NCBI GenBank assembly: GCA_016712415.1
Contig: JADJRC010000031.1
Coordinates: 1 to 48,756 of the forward strand
Origin: Lewinellaceae bacterium
GTDB taxonomy: Bacteria; Bacteroidota; Bacteroidia; Chitinophagales; Saprospiraceae
Reading direction: 5' to 3'
DNA: 48,756 nucleotides
Shown: in pieces, positions 37,811 through 45,766 of the stretch
How positions within the stretch are numbered: position 1 is the first letter of the stretch
How the letters are laid out: each line of letters opens with the position of its first letter
Translations under genes and position numbers: made by a program
The notes under the pieces: model-generated
Told to the model about the DNA's origin: nothing
Seen by the model: the letters and a program-made list of their open reading frames with translations, nothing else
Database searches by the model: none

Positions 37811-37837
37811 CTTTGTCATGTTGTAAACATGACAAAG
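37811..37837. promoter_or_regulatory. 27-bp palindrome between the AraC regulator and the Fic gene
   Basis: CTTTGTCATGTT at 37811-37822 pairs perfectly with AACATGACAAAG at 37826-37837 around GTA. It lies in the divergent intergenic region, upstream of both genes, and looks like an operator for a dimeric regulator. Which protein binds it is not known. Confidence 0.6.
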
Positions 37838-37978
37838 TGAAAGTACCTGCCGATTATTTTGTCTGTTTTTGAACGTCTCGTGCAGGAGGATTTTTTCACA
37901 CAAAAAGTTTTTAAAAGTCGAAATAAAGTCCGATTTTTGTGGATTGGGTTCAAACAACACCCGTTCAACACCAGCCAT

Positions 37979-39373
37979 GACCAAGTCCGCTGAAAATTTG
38001 CAACGTCTTCTGAAAGAGGTGGATGAGCGCAAAAAGGAACTCGATGCCCTCCGGCCCATGCGCCGTGAGGATGAAGAACGACTCTGGAAAAAACTCAGGC
38101 TGGAATGGAATTACAATTCCAATCACCTTGAGGGAAATACGCTGACGTATCAGGAGACAAAGTCGCTACTTTTCAAAGAATTATCTCCAGATAACACTCG
38201 CACAATGCGCGAAATTGACGAAATGCGAGCGCATGACTTAGCTATCGAAGTTATAAAAAATTTAGCAGCAGACGCCACTAGAGAGTTGTCTCAGGTAGAT
38301 ATCCGAAATTTAAATAAAATCATACTTGTCAAGCCATTTTGGAAAGAGGCTATCACACCTGATGGACAGTCTGTTCGTCGTTTGATAACTGTGGGAGAAT
38401 ATAAAAAACATCCTAATTCAGTCCGTCTTGCAAACAGGCGAGATTTTCGATTATACTGCGCCCGAAGAAGTACAGCATGAAATGGATGATCTGATGGAAT
38501 GGTATCGAAAAACAAGTCCTGAATTTCATTCACTTGTTGTATCAGCCTTGCTACATTATCGCTTCGTGCGAATTCACCCCTTTGATGATGGCAATGGTCG
38601 TGTAGCACGTTTGCTAATGAACTACCATCTGTTAAGCAATGATTTTCCACCAGTTGTCATCAAATCAGCCGATAAAAAGAATTATTTGATTGCTCTTCAA
38701 CGCGCTGATGAAGATGATTTTGAAGCATTTGCGGCTTATATCGCTGAGCAATTGCTATGGTCGCTGGATTTGAATATTAAAGCAGCCGAAAGAAAAAATT
38801 TAGAAGAGCAAGGAGATTGGGAAAAAGAACTGGCAATTTTAGAGAAAACTCTAAAAAAGGACGATGAAGTTCAACCGGCTTCGAATGAATTGATTTATAA
38901 AAGGGTGAATGACAGTTTGATTCCACTTTATCAGAAAGTATCTGAAAAGGTAATTGAACAAATATTTGGCATGTTTTATAAAGGCTGCTCGGAGAATGAT
39001 TGACTACAATTTAGATTTTCTAATCAATACTTTGAAATTCAACCTGCTGAAATATCAAGTGCAGTACAGGGCTACTTCAATGATAGGAAGCTTAAGGATG
39101 TGCAAGAATTCGCTATCCACCTTTATTGGAAAGGGTTAAAGACAAATCCTACTGACGCAAACAATGTGGGAATAAGCATAAATGTTAGATTCTCACAATT
39201 TCAGTATGAAATTAATTTTTCAGGGCCTTCTAATATGTTGCTCGAAAAAAATACACGATGCCCGTTTCATCTTCTGAGCAAGAAAAAATTGTTGATTGAT
39301 TGGAAAGTTCTTAGTTGAGAAAATTAGAAACGCCAGTGCTGAAATTCTGAAGCCTGAGGCAAAGAACCGTTAA
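37979..39373 (+). pseudogene. Fic family AMP-transferase-type protein, frameshifted
   Basis: Fic proteins transfer AMP (or another nucleotide moiety) to target proteins. ATG 37979 gives MTKSAENLQRLLKEVDERKK. The N-terminal segment WNYNSNHLEGNTLTYQET contains the S..xEGN inhibitory-helix motif, so auto-inhibition is built in. A shift at about 38430 leads to the core: SLVVSALLHYRFVRIHPFDD then GNGRVARLLMNYHLL, the intact HPFxxGNGRxxR site. After a TGA at 39001 the same frame stays open for more than 100 codons (FAIHLYWKGLKTNPTDANNV, FSGPSNMLLEKN). A second shift at about 39310 gives VEKIRNASAEILKPEAKNR and stop at 39371-39373. The length of about 465 residues is then normal. A GATTTTTG element at about 37932 may be the promoter. 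Confidence 0.8.
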
Positions 39374-39375
39374 TC

Positions 39376-39408
39376 ATGGATTTCCAACTCACCTCCCAAT
39401 ACCAGCCC
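39376..39408 (+). repeat. 33-bp direct repeat, copy 1: duplicated 5-prime end of uvrB
   Basis: These 33 bases starting ATGGATTTCCAACTCACCTC are identical to the first 33 bases of uvrB at 40190-40222. The copy starts two bases after the Fic stop codon and diverges immediately after. It encodes MDFQLTSQYQP, then runs into unrelated DNA. Confidence 0.92.
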
Positions 39409-39478
39409 GACCGGACGCCAGTAAACAACAAAAGGGACGTCAGTTGGAAGGACAAACTACTAATCACCACAAAATGCC

Positions 39479-39486
39479 TATTTTTG
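39479..39486 (+). promoter_or_regulatory. Bacteroidota -7 element of the DUF433/DUF5615 pair
   Basis: TATTTTTG is a perfect TAnnTTTG match, 18 bases before the ATG at 39504. This supports the shorter start for the DUF433 gene rather than the ATG at 39474. No clear -33 box was seen. Confidence 0.5.
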
Positions 39487-39503
39487 TACTCAATCAAAAG
39501 CTT

Positions 39504-39749
39504 ATGACGACGTCATTTCCCAATATCGTGTCCGACCCGGAAATTCTTGGCGGCAAACCCTGCATCGCAGGCACGCGCATCAGTGTGGAGATTATCATGG
39601 ATTGGCTTGGCACCGGCGGCACCCCCGAAAGCATTGCCGGAAAACATCCCCTCCTGACACCGGAACTCGTCAGAGAAGCGATTCGGTATGCGGCACGGTT
39701 CGCCCGCAACGAAATCGTCATTGAAGTCCGCAGGCACGTGCAACCATGA
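39504..39749 (+). CDS. DUF433 antitoxin-type protein
   Basis: The 81-residue protein MTTSFPNIVSDPEILGGKPC, then IAGTRISVEIIMDWLGTGGT and HPLLTPELVREAIRYAARFA, has the DUF433 hallmark GKPCI.GTRI.V followed by a helix-turn-helix-like fold. DUF433 proteins usually act as DNA-binding antitoxins next to a DUF5615 PIN-like toxin, as here: the stop (39747-39749) overlaps the toxin start in ATGA. The start at 39504 rather than 39474 is chosen from family alignment and the -7 element. The pair lies between the two copies of a 33-bp direct repeat. Confidence 0.88.
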   Translation: MTTSFPNIVSDPEILGGKPCIAGTRISVEIIMDWLGTGGTPESIAGKHPLLTPELVREAIRYAARFARNEIVIEVRRHVQP

Positions 39750-40126
39750 ACCTCCGCCAGTTCCGTTTCCTGACCGACGAAAACATTGACCGGGAGCTGG
39801 TTGCTTTCCTGCGAACAGAGGGATTTGACGTGTTCGATATTAAAGAAGAAGGTTTGTTTCGGCTCAGCGATAGGGCAATTCTCGAACTTGCCTTCGCTGA
39901 ACAGCGGGTCGTTATTTCCGAGGACAGTGATTTTGGCACTTTAATATTTCGGGACAACGTACCTTTTTACGGAGTCGTTTACCTGCGCCCCGGTCACGAA
40001 TCACCGGAGGTTCATTTGGAGACTTTCGCCGCCATCTTAAATTCAGATGTTGATTTTTCTGTTCCATTCATTCTCGTAGCCGAAAATACCGGCGAGTACA
40101 TTCGCATCCGGTTGCGGAATATTTAG
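39746..40126 (+). CDS. DUF5615 PIN-like toxin
   Basis: The 126-residue protein belongs to the DUF5615 group of the PIN-like nuclease superfamily: FLTDENIDRELVAFLRTEGF, DVFDIKEEG, then LSDRAILELAFAEQRVVISE, DSDFGTLIF. The acidic residues D10, E11, D43-area and the ISEDSDFG motif are the expected metal-binding positions. Such toxins are thought to cleave RNA and are held in check by the neighbouring DUF433 protein. The two reading frames overlap by four bases. Confidence 0.88.
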   Translation: MNLRQFRFLTDENIDRELVAFLRTEGFDVFDIKEEGLFRLSDRAILELAFAEQRVVISEDSDFGTLIFRDNVPFYGVVYLRPGHESPEVHLETFAAILNSDVDFSVPFILVAENTGEYIRIRLRNI

Positions 40127-40149
40127 CCGGCAAAATCCCACACAAAAAG

Positions 40150-40182
40150 TTTTGCATCCCCCGCCGAAAACCCCGAAATTTG
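40150..40182 (+). promoter_or_regulatory. Possible uvrB promoter
   Basis: TTTTG at 40150-40154 and GAAATTTG at 40175-40182, spaced by 20 bases, resemble the Bacteroidota -33/-7 pair with one mismatch. The -7 element is only 7 bases before the uvrB ATG, so a transcript from it would be nearly leaderless, which lowers confidence. Confidence 0.35.
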
Positions 40183-40189
40183 CCGGCTT

Positions 40190-40222
40190 ATGGATTTCCA
40201 ACTCACCTCCCAATACCAGCCC
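40190..40222 (+). repeat. 33-bp direct repeat, copy 2: 5-prime end of uvrB
   Basis: This is the functional copy, the start of uvrB. The distance to copy 1 is 814 bases, and the interval contains exactly the DUF433/DUF5615 pair plus the DNA just upstream of uvrB. Confidence 0.92.
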
Positions 40223-42226
40223 ACGGGCGATCAACCCCAGGCCATCCGCCAACTCGTCAGCGGCGTGGAAAAAGGCGACCGCGCACAGGTGCTGCTCGGC
40301 GTGACCGGCTCAGGCAAGACTTTCACCATGGCCAACGTGATCGCCCAACTCAACCGCCCCACGCTGGTACTCACGCACAATAAAACGCTGACGGCCCAAC
40401 TGTTCAGCGAACTGCAAACCTTCTTTCCGGACAATGCAGTGGAGTATTTCGTGTCGTATTACGACTACTACCAGCCCGAAGCCTATATTTCGGTGACGGA
40501 TACCTACATCGAGAAAGACCTGCAGATCAACGAGTTGGTGGACAAGTTACGCCTGAAAGCGACCTCTACCCTGCTGTCGGGACGCCGCGACATCATCATC
40601 GTGGCATCGGTGTCGTGCATCTACGGTATGGGCAATCCGGAAGATTACAAGACCGGTATCATTCGCCTGCAAAAAGGCATGAAACTGAGCAAAACGCAGT
40701 TTCTCTACGGACTTGTCGACAGCCTGTACGCCCGCACCGAAACGGATTTCTCCCGCGCCACCTTCCGCGTCCGCGGCGATACGGTAGACATCAACCTGCC
40801 CTATGCCGACCGCGGCTGCCGCGTTATTTTCTGGGGCGACGAGATCGAGAGCATCGAGAGCATCGACGTCACCTCGGGCAAACGCATCGAAAGCATGGAC
40901 ACGGTGGCTATTTTCCCCGCCAACCTGTACGTTGCGCCCAAGGACCGCCTGAACGAGATCATCAACGACATCCAGGACGAGATGTCGGGGCAGGAAAAAT
41001 ATTTTATTTCGGAAGGCCGGACCGCAGAAGCGCGACGCATCAAGGAACGCACCACTTTCGACCTCGAAATGATCCGCGAACTGGGCTACTGCTCGGGTAT
41101 CGAGAACTACTCCCGCTTCTTCGACCGACGCGAGCCGGGCACGCGGCCCTTCTGCCTGCTCGACTATTTCCCCGACGATTACCTGATGATCGTGGACGAG
41201 AGCCACGTGACCCTGCCACAGGTGCGCGGCATGTGGGGCGGCGACCGCGCCCGCAAGCAATCGCTCGTCAACTGGGGCTTCCGGCTGCCCTCGGCAATGG
41301 ACAACCGGCCGCTCAGTTTCGAGGAGTTCGAGGGGCAGATCAACCAGGTGATCTTCGTGAGCGCCACACCCGCCGATTATGAACTGGAACAGACGGAAGG
41401 CGTTGTGGTAGAGCAACTTGTACGTCCCACAGGCCTGCTCGACCCGCCCATTGAAGTGCGGCCCTCGCTGAACCAGATCGACGACCTGCTGGAAGAAATA
41501 CAACAGCGTACCGAAGCGAACGAACGCGCACTCGTGACCACCCTGACCAAGCGCATGGCCGAAGAACTGGCTACCTACATGGCCAAAGTCGGCATCCGCT
41601 GCCGCTACATCCACTCCGAGGTAGAGACGCTGGAACGGGTGGAGATACTGCGCGACCTGCGCCTCGGCGAATACGATGTGCTCATCGGCGTCAACCTGCT
41701 GCGCGAGGGCCTCGACCTGCCCGAGGTGTCGCTCGTCGCCATCCTCGACGCGAACAAGGAGGGCTTCCTGCGCAATGCCCGTTCGCTCACACAGACGGCA
41801 GGCCGCGCCGCGCGCAACTCCAACGGCCTGGTCATCTTTTACGCCGACAAGGTCACCGACTCCATGCGCAACACCATCGACGAAACCAACCGCCGCCGCC
41901 TGGTGCAGATCGCCTATAACGAGGCGCACGGCATCACCCCGACCACCGTCACGAGGACGCGCGAACAAATACTCGCCCAGCGCACCATCCTCGACATACG
42001 GGGTGTGGAACAGACGAAATACTACGTCGACAAAACGGACGTCGATCTCGCCGCCGAACCGGTGGTGGCCTATGCCACCCGCAGCCAGTTGGAAAAAATG
42101 GTCGCCGAAGCCGAAAACAACATGAAAAAAGCGGCAAAAGACCTCGATTTCATCACTGCGGCGCAATTCAGGGATGAAATGCTGGCGTTGAAGAAAATGA
42201 TGGGGGAAAAGTTCGGGCACGAGTAG
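40190..42226 (+). CDS. uvrB: Excinuclease ABC subunit B (UvrB)
   Basis: UvrB is the damage-verifying helicase of nucleotide excision repair. It is intact with 678 residues. Walker A is LLGVTGSGKTFTMANVIAQL (about residues 34-53); the beta-hairpin YFVSYYDYYQPEAYI (about 87-101) contacts DNA. The DExH box MIVDESHVTLPQ (about 340), VIFVSATPADYEL, ALVTTLTKRMAEELATYM, LIGVNLLREGLDLPEVSLVA and QTAGRAARNSNG are the other helicase motifs. The C-terminal UVR domain AAKDLDFITAAQFRDEMLAL binds UvrC and UvrA. Its first 33 bases are duplicated at 39376-39408. The gene is not broken and should be functional. Confidence 0.97.
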   Translation: MDFQLTSQYQPTGDQPQAIRQLVSGVEKGDRAQVLLGVTGSGKTFTMANVIAQLNRPTLVLTHNKTLTAQLFSELQTFFPDNAVEYFVSYYDYYQPEAYISVTDTYIEKDLQINELVDKLRLKATSTLLSGRRDIIIVASVSCIYGMGNPEDYKTGIIRLQKGMKLSKTQFLYGLVDSLYARTETDFSRATFRVRGDTVDINLPYADRGCRVIFWGDEIESIESIDVTSGKRIESMDTVAIFPANLYVAPKDRLNEIINDIQDEMSGQEKYFISEGRTAEARRIKERTTFDLEMIRELGYCSGIENYSRFFDRREPGTRPFCLLDYFPDDYLMIVDESHVTLPQVRGMWGGDRARKQSLVNWGFRLPSAMDNRPLSFEEFEGQINQVIFVSATPADYELEQTEGVVVEQLVRPTGLLDPPIEVRPSLNQIDDLLEEIQQRTEANERALVTTLTKRMAEELATYMAKVGIRCRYIHSEVETLERVEILRDLRLGEYDVLIGVNLLREGLDLPEVSLVAILDANKEGFLRNARSLTQTAGRAARNSNGLVIFYADKVTDSMRNTIDETNRRRLVQIAYNEAHGITPTTVTRTREQILAQRTILDIRGVEQTKYYVDKTDVDLAAEPVVAYATRSQLEKMVAEAENNMKKAAKDLDFITAAQFRDEMLALKKMMGEKFGHE

Positions 42227-42391
42227 GGGCGTGACCATCGCCTTCCGGTTAATCGGGGCGCCTGCCACAGACCGTTTTGCCTTTTGTTCTGCCGGCTGAA
42301 ATTTGGAAAACGAACCGGCACGTGGTGGCTACCACCACTAAGGCCCAATCTTCTTTGCATTTTGATTGGGTGTACCTCGCCGGTTTATTGA

Positions 42392-42669
42392 CGACCCCAC
42401 CCCCGGCCCCTCCCCCGAATGGGAGGGGAGACTTAGAGAACACGGCAATACTTTTCTGTCTGGTAACAACCAAATCCCGGAAGCAACGCGCTCCCCTCCC
42501 ATTCGGGGGAGGGGAGACTTAGAGAACACGGCAATACTTTTCTGTCTGGTAACAACCAAATCCCGGAAGCAACGCGCTCCCCTCCCATTGGGAGGAGCAG
42601 ACCCCCTTCTGTCTGGTACCAACCGAAGCGCTCCCCTCCCATTCGGGGGAGGGGCCGGGGGTGGGGTCG
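42392..42669. repeat. Intergenic palindromic element (family 1) with internal duplication
   Basis: The outer arms begin CGACCCCACCCCCGGCCCCT at 42392 and end in the complement at 42669. Inside, a block of about 98 bases starting GGGAGGGGAGACTTAGAGAA and ending ATTCGGGGGAGGGG occurs twice (about 42420-42517 and about 42518-42600, the second with a shortened arm). The DNA from 42227 to 42764 holds no gene; the open frames through it are repeat-encoded. Confidence 0.88.
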
Positions 42670-42764
42670 TTTTCGCATAAAACAGCGCCACCCAAACTTT
42701 TCGGCTGCGCCGAAGAAAAGAAAAAAAGGAAGGGCAAAGGGAAAAAGAGTAAGAGTGCAGAGGG

Positions 42765-44219
42765 TTACTGCCCTCCCGCCGAGGCTACCCTGGCCAGGCG
42801 GAACCCGATAAGATAGCTCCTGAGACCTCGGCCGTTCCTGACGCGACGGGCGACCCGGCAATTGCCATCACTGTCGCTCCAGGAACCGCCGCGCAACACG
42901 GCGTATTCGCCGTTTTCCGGTCCGTTCGGATTCAGAGCTACAGCCTTGCTCCATTGTTCGTAATACTTTTCATCATACCAGTCACGGCACCATTCCCAGA
43001 CATTGCCGCTCATATCGTGCAGGCCGAGTTCGTTGGCTGCTTTTTCACCTACGGGGTGGGTCTTGCCATTATTCTTATTGATTTTATCTGCACTCCATTC
43101 ATCGGAAAGAACCTTGTCGCCCGAGTTTTCCCAATACCAGCCGACCTCATCCAGGTCATTCCCCCCGCTGTATTTGCGCCCTTTCGACTTGATACCGCCC
43201 CGGGCCGCGAACTCCCATTCCGCTTCCGTGGGCAAACGATACTGCTGACCCGTTTTTTCGGATAACCAGTCGCAGTAGTCGTCGGCATTGTCCCAACTGA
43301 CGTTAATTACCGGCCTCCGTCCTCGTCCCCAGCCTTCATCAGCGGGTTTCTTGCGTTTGGTGGCTGCGCAATAAAGGTCGTACTCCTCCAAGGTGACCGG
43401 GTATTTTCCGATATAAAAATCGGACAGTATGACCCTGTGTACCGGCTTTTCGTCCGGTTCTCCGTCTTCCGAACCCATCAGGAACTCCCCGCCCTGCACA
43501 AACACCATCTCCGGGCAGTCGGGGCAGTCGCGAAGCAGGGTTTTCGGTTCGGGTATTTGCAGTTTCGGGGTGATCACTTTGGCGCCCAACGCCGTTATGC
43601 GCTTTTGGGCTTCGGCGGCATGGATGCCTTTCGGGAAATCGTCGAGGTAGTGCCGGTAAGCCGCTTCCACGTCAAGGCGGACGGCCATCTTCCAGGAGGC
43701 TGAATCGGCGGGATCCGGGGTGGCAGAGGTATTGTTTTTTTGCGGGGAATGGCTGCTTTTTTGCCTGATTTCCAGCAGGCTACGTTCAATTCCTTGCAGC
43801 ACTTCCGTCCATGCTTCGTCGGGATCGGCGTAACTTTTCACCGGCGTCATGTTCTTCGGCAGCCCCTGTAAGCCGCGCAGGATGGGGTGCGAGGTCCACA
43901 GGCAGGGGCGCAGGATGACGGGTACGACGGTGCTGCGGCCCGCATCGCGCTGCTGGAGCGCCATGCGCAGTTCCTCGGTGTTGATGAAATCAGAACCCAG
44001 CGCGTCGGAGCTGACGAGCACCAGCACGAGGTCTGATTGTTCCAGGTTCTTTTTGATGGATTTTTTCCAGTCTTCGCCGGGCAGGAGTTCGCCGTCTTGC
44101 CAAACGCGCAGGTCGCCGGAAGCGATGAGCGTGCCTTTGAGGTGGCGAAGCAACTCGTTTTTATGCGCTTCGTCGGCGCGGGCGTAGATGATGAAGGTTT
44201 GGAGCGGCGCGTTCTGCAT
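42765..44219 (-). CDS. TIR domain / FGE-sulfatase (SUMF1) domain fusion
   Basis: The start at 44219 (MQNAPLQTFIIYARADEAHK) is chosen because the TIR domain begins there; the open frame runs upstream without homology. TIR, residues about 8-140: QTFIIYARADEAHKNELL, LRVWQDGELLPGEDWKKSIK, SDLVLVLVSSDALGSDFINT and EELRMALQQ, with a Glu at the position used for NAD cleavage. A linker of about 90 residues leads to the formylglycine-generating-enzyme-like domain (residues about 245-480): MVFVQGGEFLMGSEDGEPDE, PVTLEEYDLYCAAT, VSWDNADDYCDWLSEKTGQQ, YRLPTEAEWEFAARGG, NELGLHDMSGNVWEWCRDWY and AVLRGGSWSDSDGNCRVARR. The frame is intact. TIR-FGE fusions are recurrent in Bacteroidota and are thought to be signalling or conflict proteins; the role here is inferred. 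Confidence 0.88.
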   Translation of the reverse strand: MQNAPLQTFIIYARADEAHKNELLRHLKGTLIASGDLRVWQDGELLPGEDWKKSIKKNLEQSDLVLVLVSSDALGSDFINTEELRMALQQRDAGRSTVVPVILRPCLWTSHPILRGLQGLPKNMTPVKSYADPDEAWTEVLQGIERSLLEIRQKSSHSPQKNNTSATPDPADSASWKMAVRLDVEAAYRHYLDDFPKGIHAAEAQKRITALGAKVITPKLQIPEPKTLLRDCPDCPEMVFVQGGEFLMGSEDGEPDEKPVHRVILSDFYIGKYPVTLEEYDLYCAATKRKKPADEGWGRGRRPVINVSWDNADDYCDWLSEKTGQQYRLPTEAEWEFAARGGIKSKGRKYSGGNDLDEVGWYWENSGDKVLSDEWSADKINKNNGKTHPVGEKAANELGLHDMSGNVWEWCRDWYDEKYYEQWSKAVALNPNGPENGEYAVLRGGSWSDSDGNCRVARRVRNGRGLRSYLIGFRLARVASAGGQ

Positions 44220-44310
44220 GGAGCTTTTGTACGGCAGGTTCGGAGCTAAAGTAATGGAAAATGCTCCCCGGTGGTATGGCATGCCGGCCTCTTCGCCCGT
44301 CGGGCAATAC

Positions 44311-44345
44311 AAAAAGCGGCTGCCGGCATCAAGCAGGCAGCCGCT
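44311..44345 (-). terminator. Rho-independent terminator of rplY
   Basis: On the minus strand a perfect 10-bp stem AGCGGCTGCC / GGCAGCCGCT with an 11-base loop is followed by a T-run at 44315-44311. It lies 31 bases past the rplY stop. Confidence 0.9.
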
Positions 44346-44375
44346 TCCGCAAAAAAGCAGCGTTGTAAGGCAATA

Positions 44376-44949
44376 TTACTTCGCGCCGCCTTTCAGTGCA
44401 CGCGGGATCTCGATAATCGCAACCGGTACGGCGGCGGTATTCATGATTTCCACACCGTCGGGTGTCGTGATATCGCGTACGCGGATGGTGGAGCCGAGTT
44501 CCATCGTCGAAATATCGGCCGTCACTTCGTCCACTACCTTTTCAGGCGTAGTGGTGATGTTGATCTGGCGCAATTGCGTGATGAACTTGCCGCCGGCCCG
44601 CACGCCGGGCGCTGTGCCCGAAAAACGAAGCGGAACGGTTGCCTTGAATTTTACACCCGGGACCAGGCTCGAGAAAATCTAGGTGAACCACAGCATCGTC
44701 AACGGGATGAAACTGGATGTCTTTAACAATGCACTTGTATGTGGCGCCGTTGAGCGTAATTTCCGCAAGTTTAAACTTCGACGTATAAACCAGGTGGCGG
44801 ATGTCGGCAGCATGGAGTGCAAACTGCACGGCTTCGCCGCCGCCACTTTTATACATGATCGCCGGAATCTGTGCGTTGCGGCGGATTTTCTTTGCTTCAG
44901 TTTTGCCGGAACCATCTTTAGGATGTCCCTGTAAGGCAATGATTTCCAT
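44376..44949 (-). CDS. rplY: 50S ribosomal protein L25/TL5/CTC, one frameshift
   Basis: This is a 5S-rRNA-binding ribosomal protein of the long, general-stress (CTC) type. The start at 44949 gives MEIIALQGHPKDGSGKTEAK, then KIRRNAQIPAIMYKSGGGEA and FKLAEITLNGATYKCIVKDI, QFHPVDDAVVHLDF, the N-terminal beta-barrel. At about 44680 the frame shifts and continues with VKFKATVPLRFSGTAPGVRA, GGKFITQLRQINITTTPEKV and IRVRDITTPDGVEIMNTAAV, the C-terminal TL5 domain. Its length of about 190 residues is normal. A TTG-N21-TACCTTTG promoter lies upstream and a strong terminator downstream, so it is a separate unit. It is almost certainly essential or near-essential, so the single indel is probably a read error. 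Confidence 0.93.
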
Positions 44950-44992
44950 TGTGTTATGATATATGTGTGATACCAGTTTCGAAAAGCGCCCG

Positions 44993-45024
44993 CAAAGGTA
45001 GACATTCAATGGCAAAACTTCCAA
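44993..45024 (-). promoter_or_regulatory. Bacteroidota promoter of rplY
   Basis: On the minus strand TTG (45024-45022), 21 bases, then TACCTTTG (45000-44993), a full match to the TTG/TAnnTTTG consensus. The leader to the rplY ATG is about 37 bases. Confidence 0.7.
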
Positions 45025-45058
45025 GAACGATTCAAAAAAAACTCCTGATGTGCTTGCA

Positions 45059-45721
45059 TTATCGCAGCGACCATACTGTTGCGCCATCCGACGACCGCTT
45101 GATTTTTTTTACCAGCCCCTTCGTTTCCAGTTCCATCAGTTGCGCGACGACCGCCTTTTTATCGATACCGGTTTCTTTACTGATCCCGGTTTGGGTCCGG
45201 AATGCGTATTTGCCCGATTGGAGCGCTTTTAAAATTCGTTGTTCGTCGCTCAATTCCGGTACTGCCGGTGTAGCCGTTGTGCCGCGGTTAAAAGATTCAA
45301 ACTCCGAGCCGTCGGCAGGCGCAGCGACGACCGGAGTATCTTCCGGGTCGGAATTCTGGATGACCAGCGTCTCCGTCGTTTCGGCCAGGTCTTGCTGCTG
45401 CTGTTTGACCTCTTTGACTTCCTGAAGCAGTTTGTCGGCCAGGGACTGTAAAAATTTGGAGGAGAAAATAGCCGCCACGGCGCAAAACCCGAAGAATACA
45501 AAGTGCGCAATGACATCGCCTTCCAGGCATTCCTGCATCAGGTTGCTCGACACCGTTTTTAAAAACAACGGCACGGTAGCCGCCGCTGTCAGGCCAAGCA
45601 GTGCAGATTTGATCAGGTCGTGCCATACCCACACCCGGTCCAGTTTATTCATGTAGTAATTGGCGACGCCTCCGAGCAGGCCCGCAGCGACAATAATGCT
45701 TACCAGTATTCCGATGCCCAT
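45059..45721 (-). CDS. Three-TM protein with coiled coil and C-terminal winged helix
   Basis: This is an intact 220-residue protein. Membrane helices: GIGILVSIIVAAGLLGGVA (3-21), IKSALLGLTAAATVPLFLK (about 37-55) and AHFVFFGFCAVAAIFSS (about 71-87). A coiled coil follows (QSLADKLLQEVKEVKQQQQD), then an acidic linker. A winged-helix-type domain ends the protein (ELSDEQRILKALQSGKYAFR, TQTGISKETGIDKKAVVAQL, MELETKGLVKKIKRSSDG). The three-helix part resembles membrane modules known next to YEATS-like or related conflict-system domains, but this likeness is from memory and weak. A membrane-tethered wHTH protein suggests stress- or signal-coupled regulation. It starts 46 bases after the polyferredoxin gene on the same strand. 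Confidence 0.65.
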   Translation of the reverse strand: MGIGILVSIIVAAGLLGGVANYYMNKLDRVWVWHDLIKSALLGLTAAATVPLFLKTVSSNLMQECLEGDVIAHFVFFGFCAVAAIFSSKFLQSLADKLLQEVKEVKQQQQDLAETTETLVIQNSDPEDTPVVAAPADGSEFESFNRGTTATPAVPELSDEQRILKALQSGKYAFRTQTGISKETGIDKKAVVAQLMELETKGLVKKIKRSSDGATVWSLR

Positions 45722-45766
45722 TTTGATCCGCGTTTAGACGTTATTCATACGGCAAAATAAGCAGGT

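Noticed and set aside
39376..40222. Insertion sequence between the 33-bp repeats
   Set aside because: No transposase, integrase or terminal inverted repeats are visible; the interval holds only the toxin-antitoxin pair.
40547..42268. 573-residue minus-strand open frame over uvrB
   Set aside because: Antisense shadow; rich in His, Val and Asp as expected from reverse reading of GC-rich codons, with no domain.
42338..42861. Several open frames of 100-140 residues between uvrB and the TIR-FGE gene
   Set aside because: They are encoded by the palindromic repeat and its duplication, with no start context or homology.
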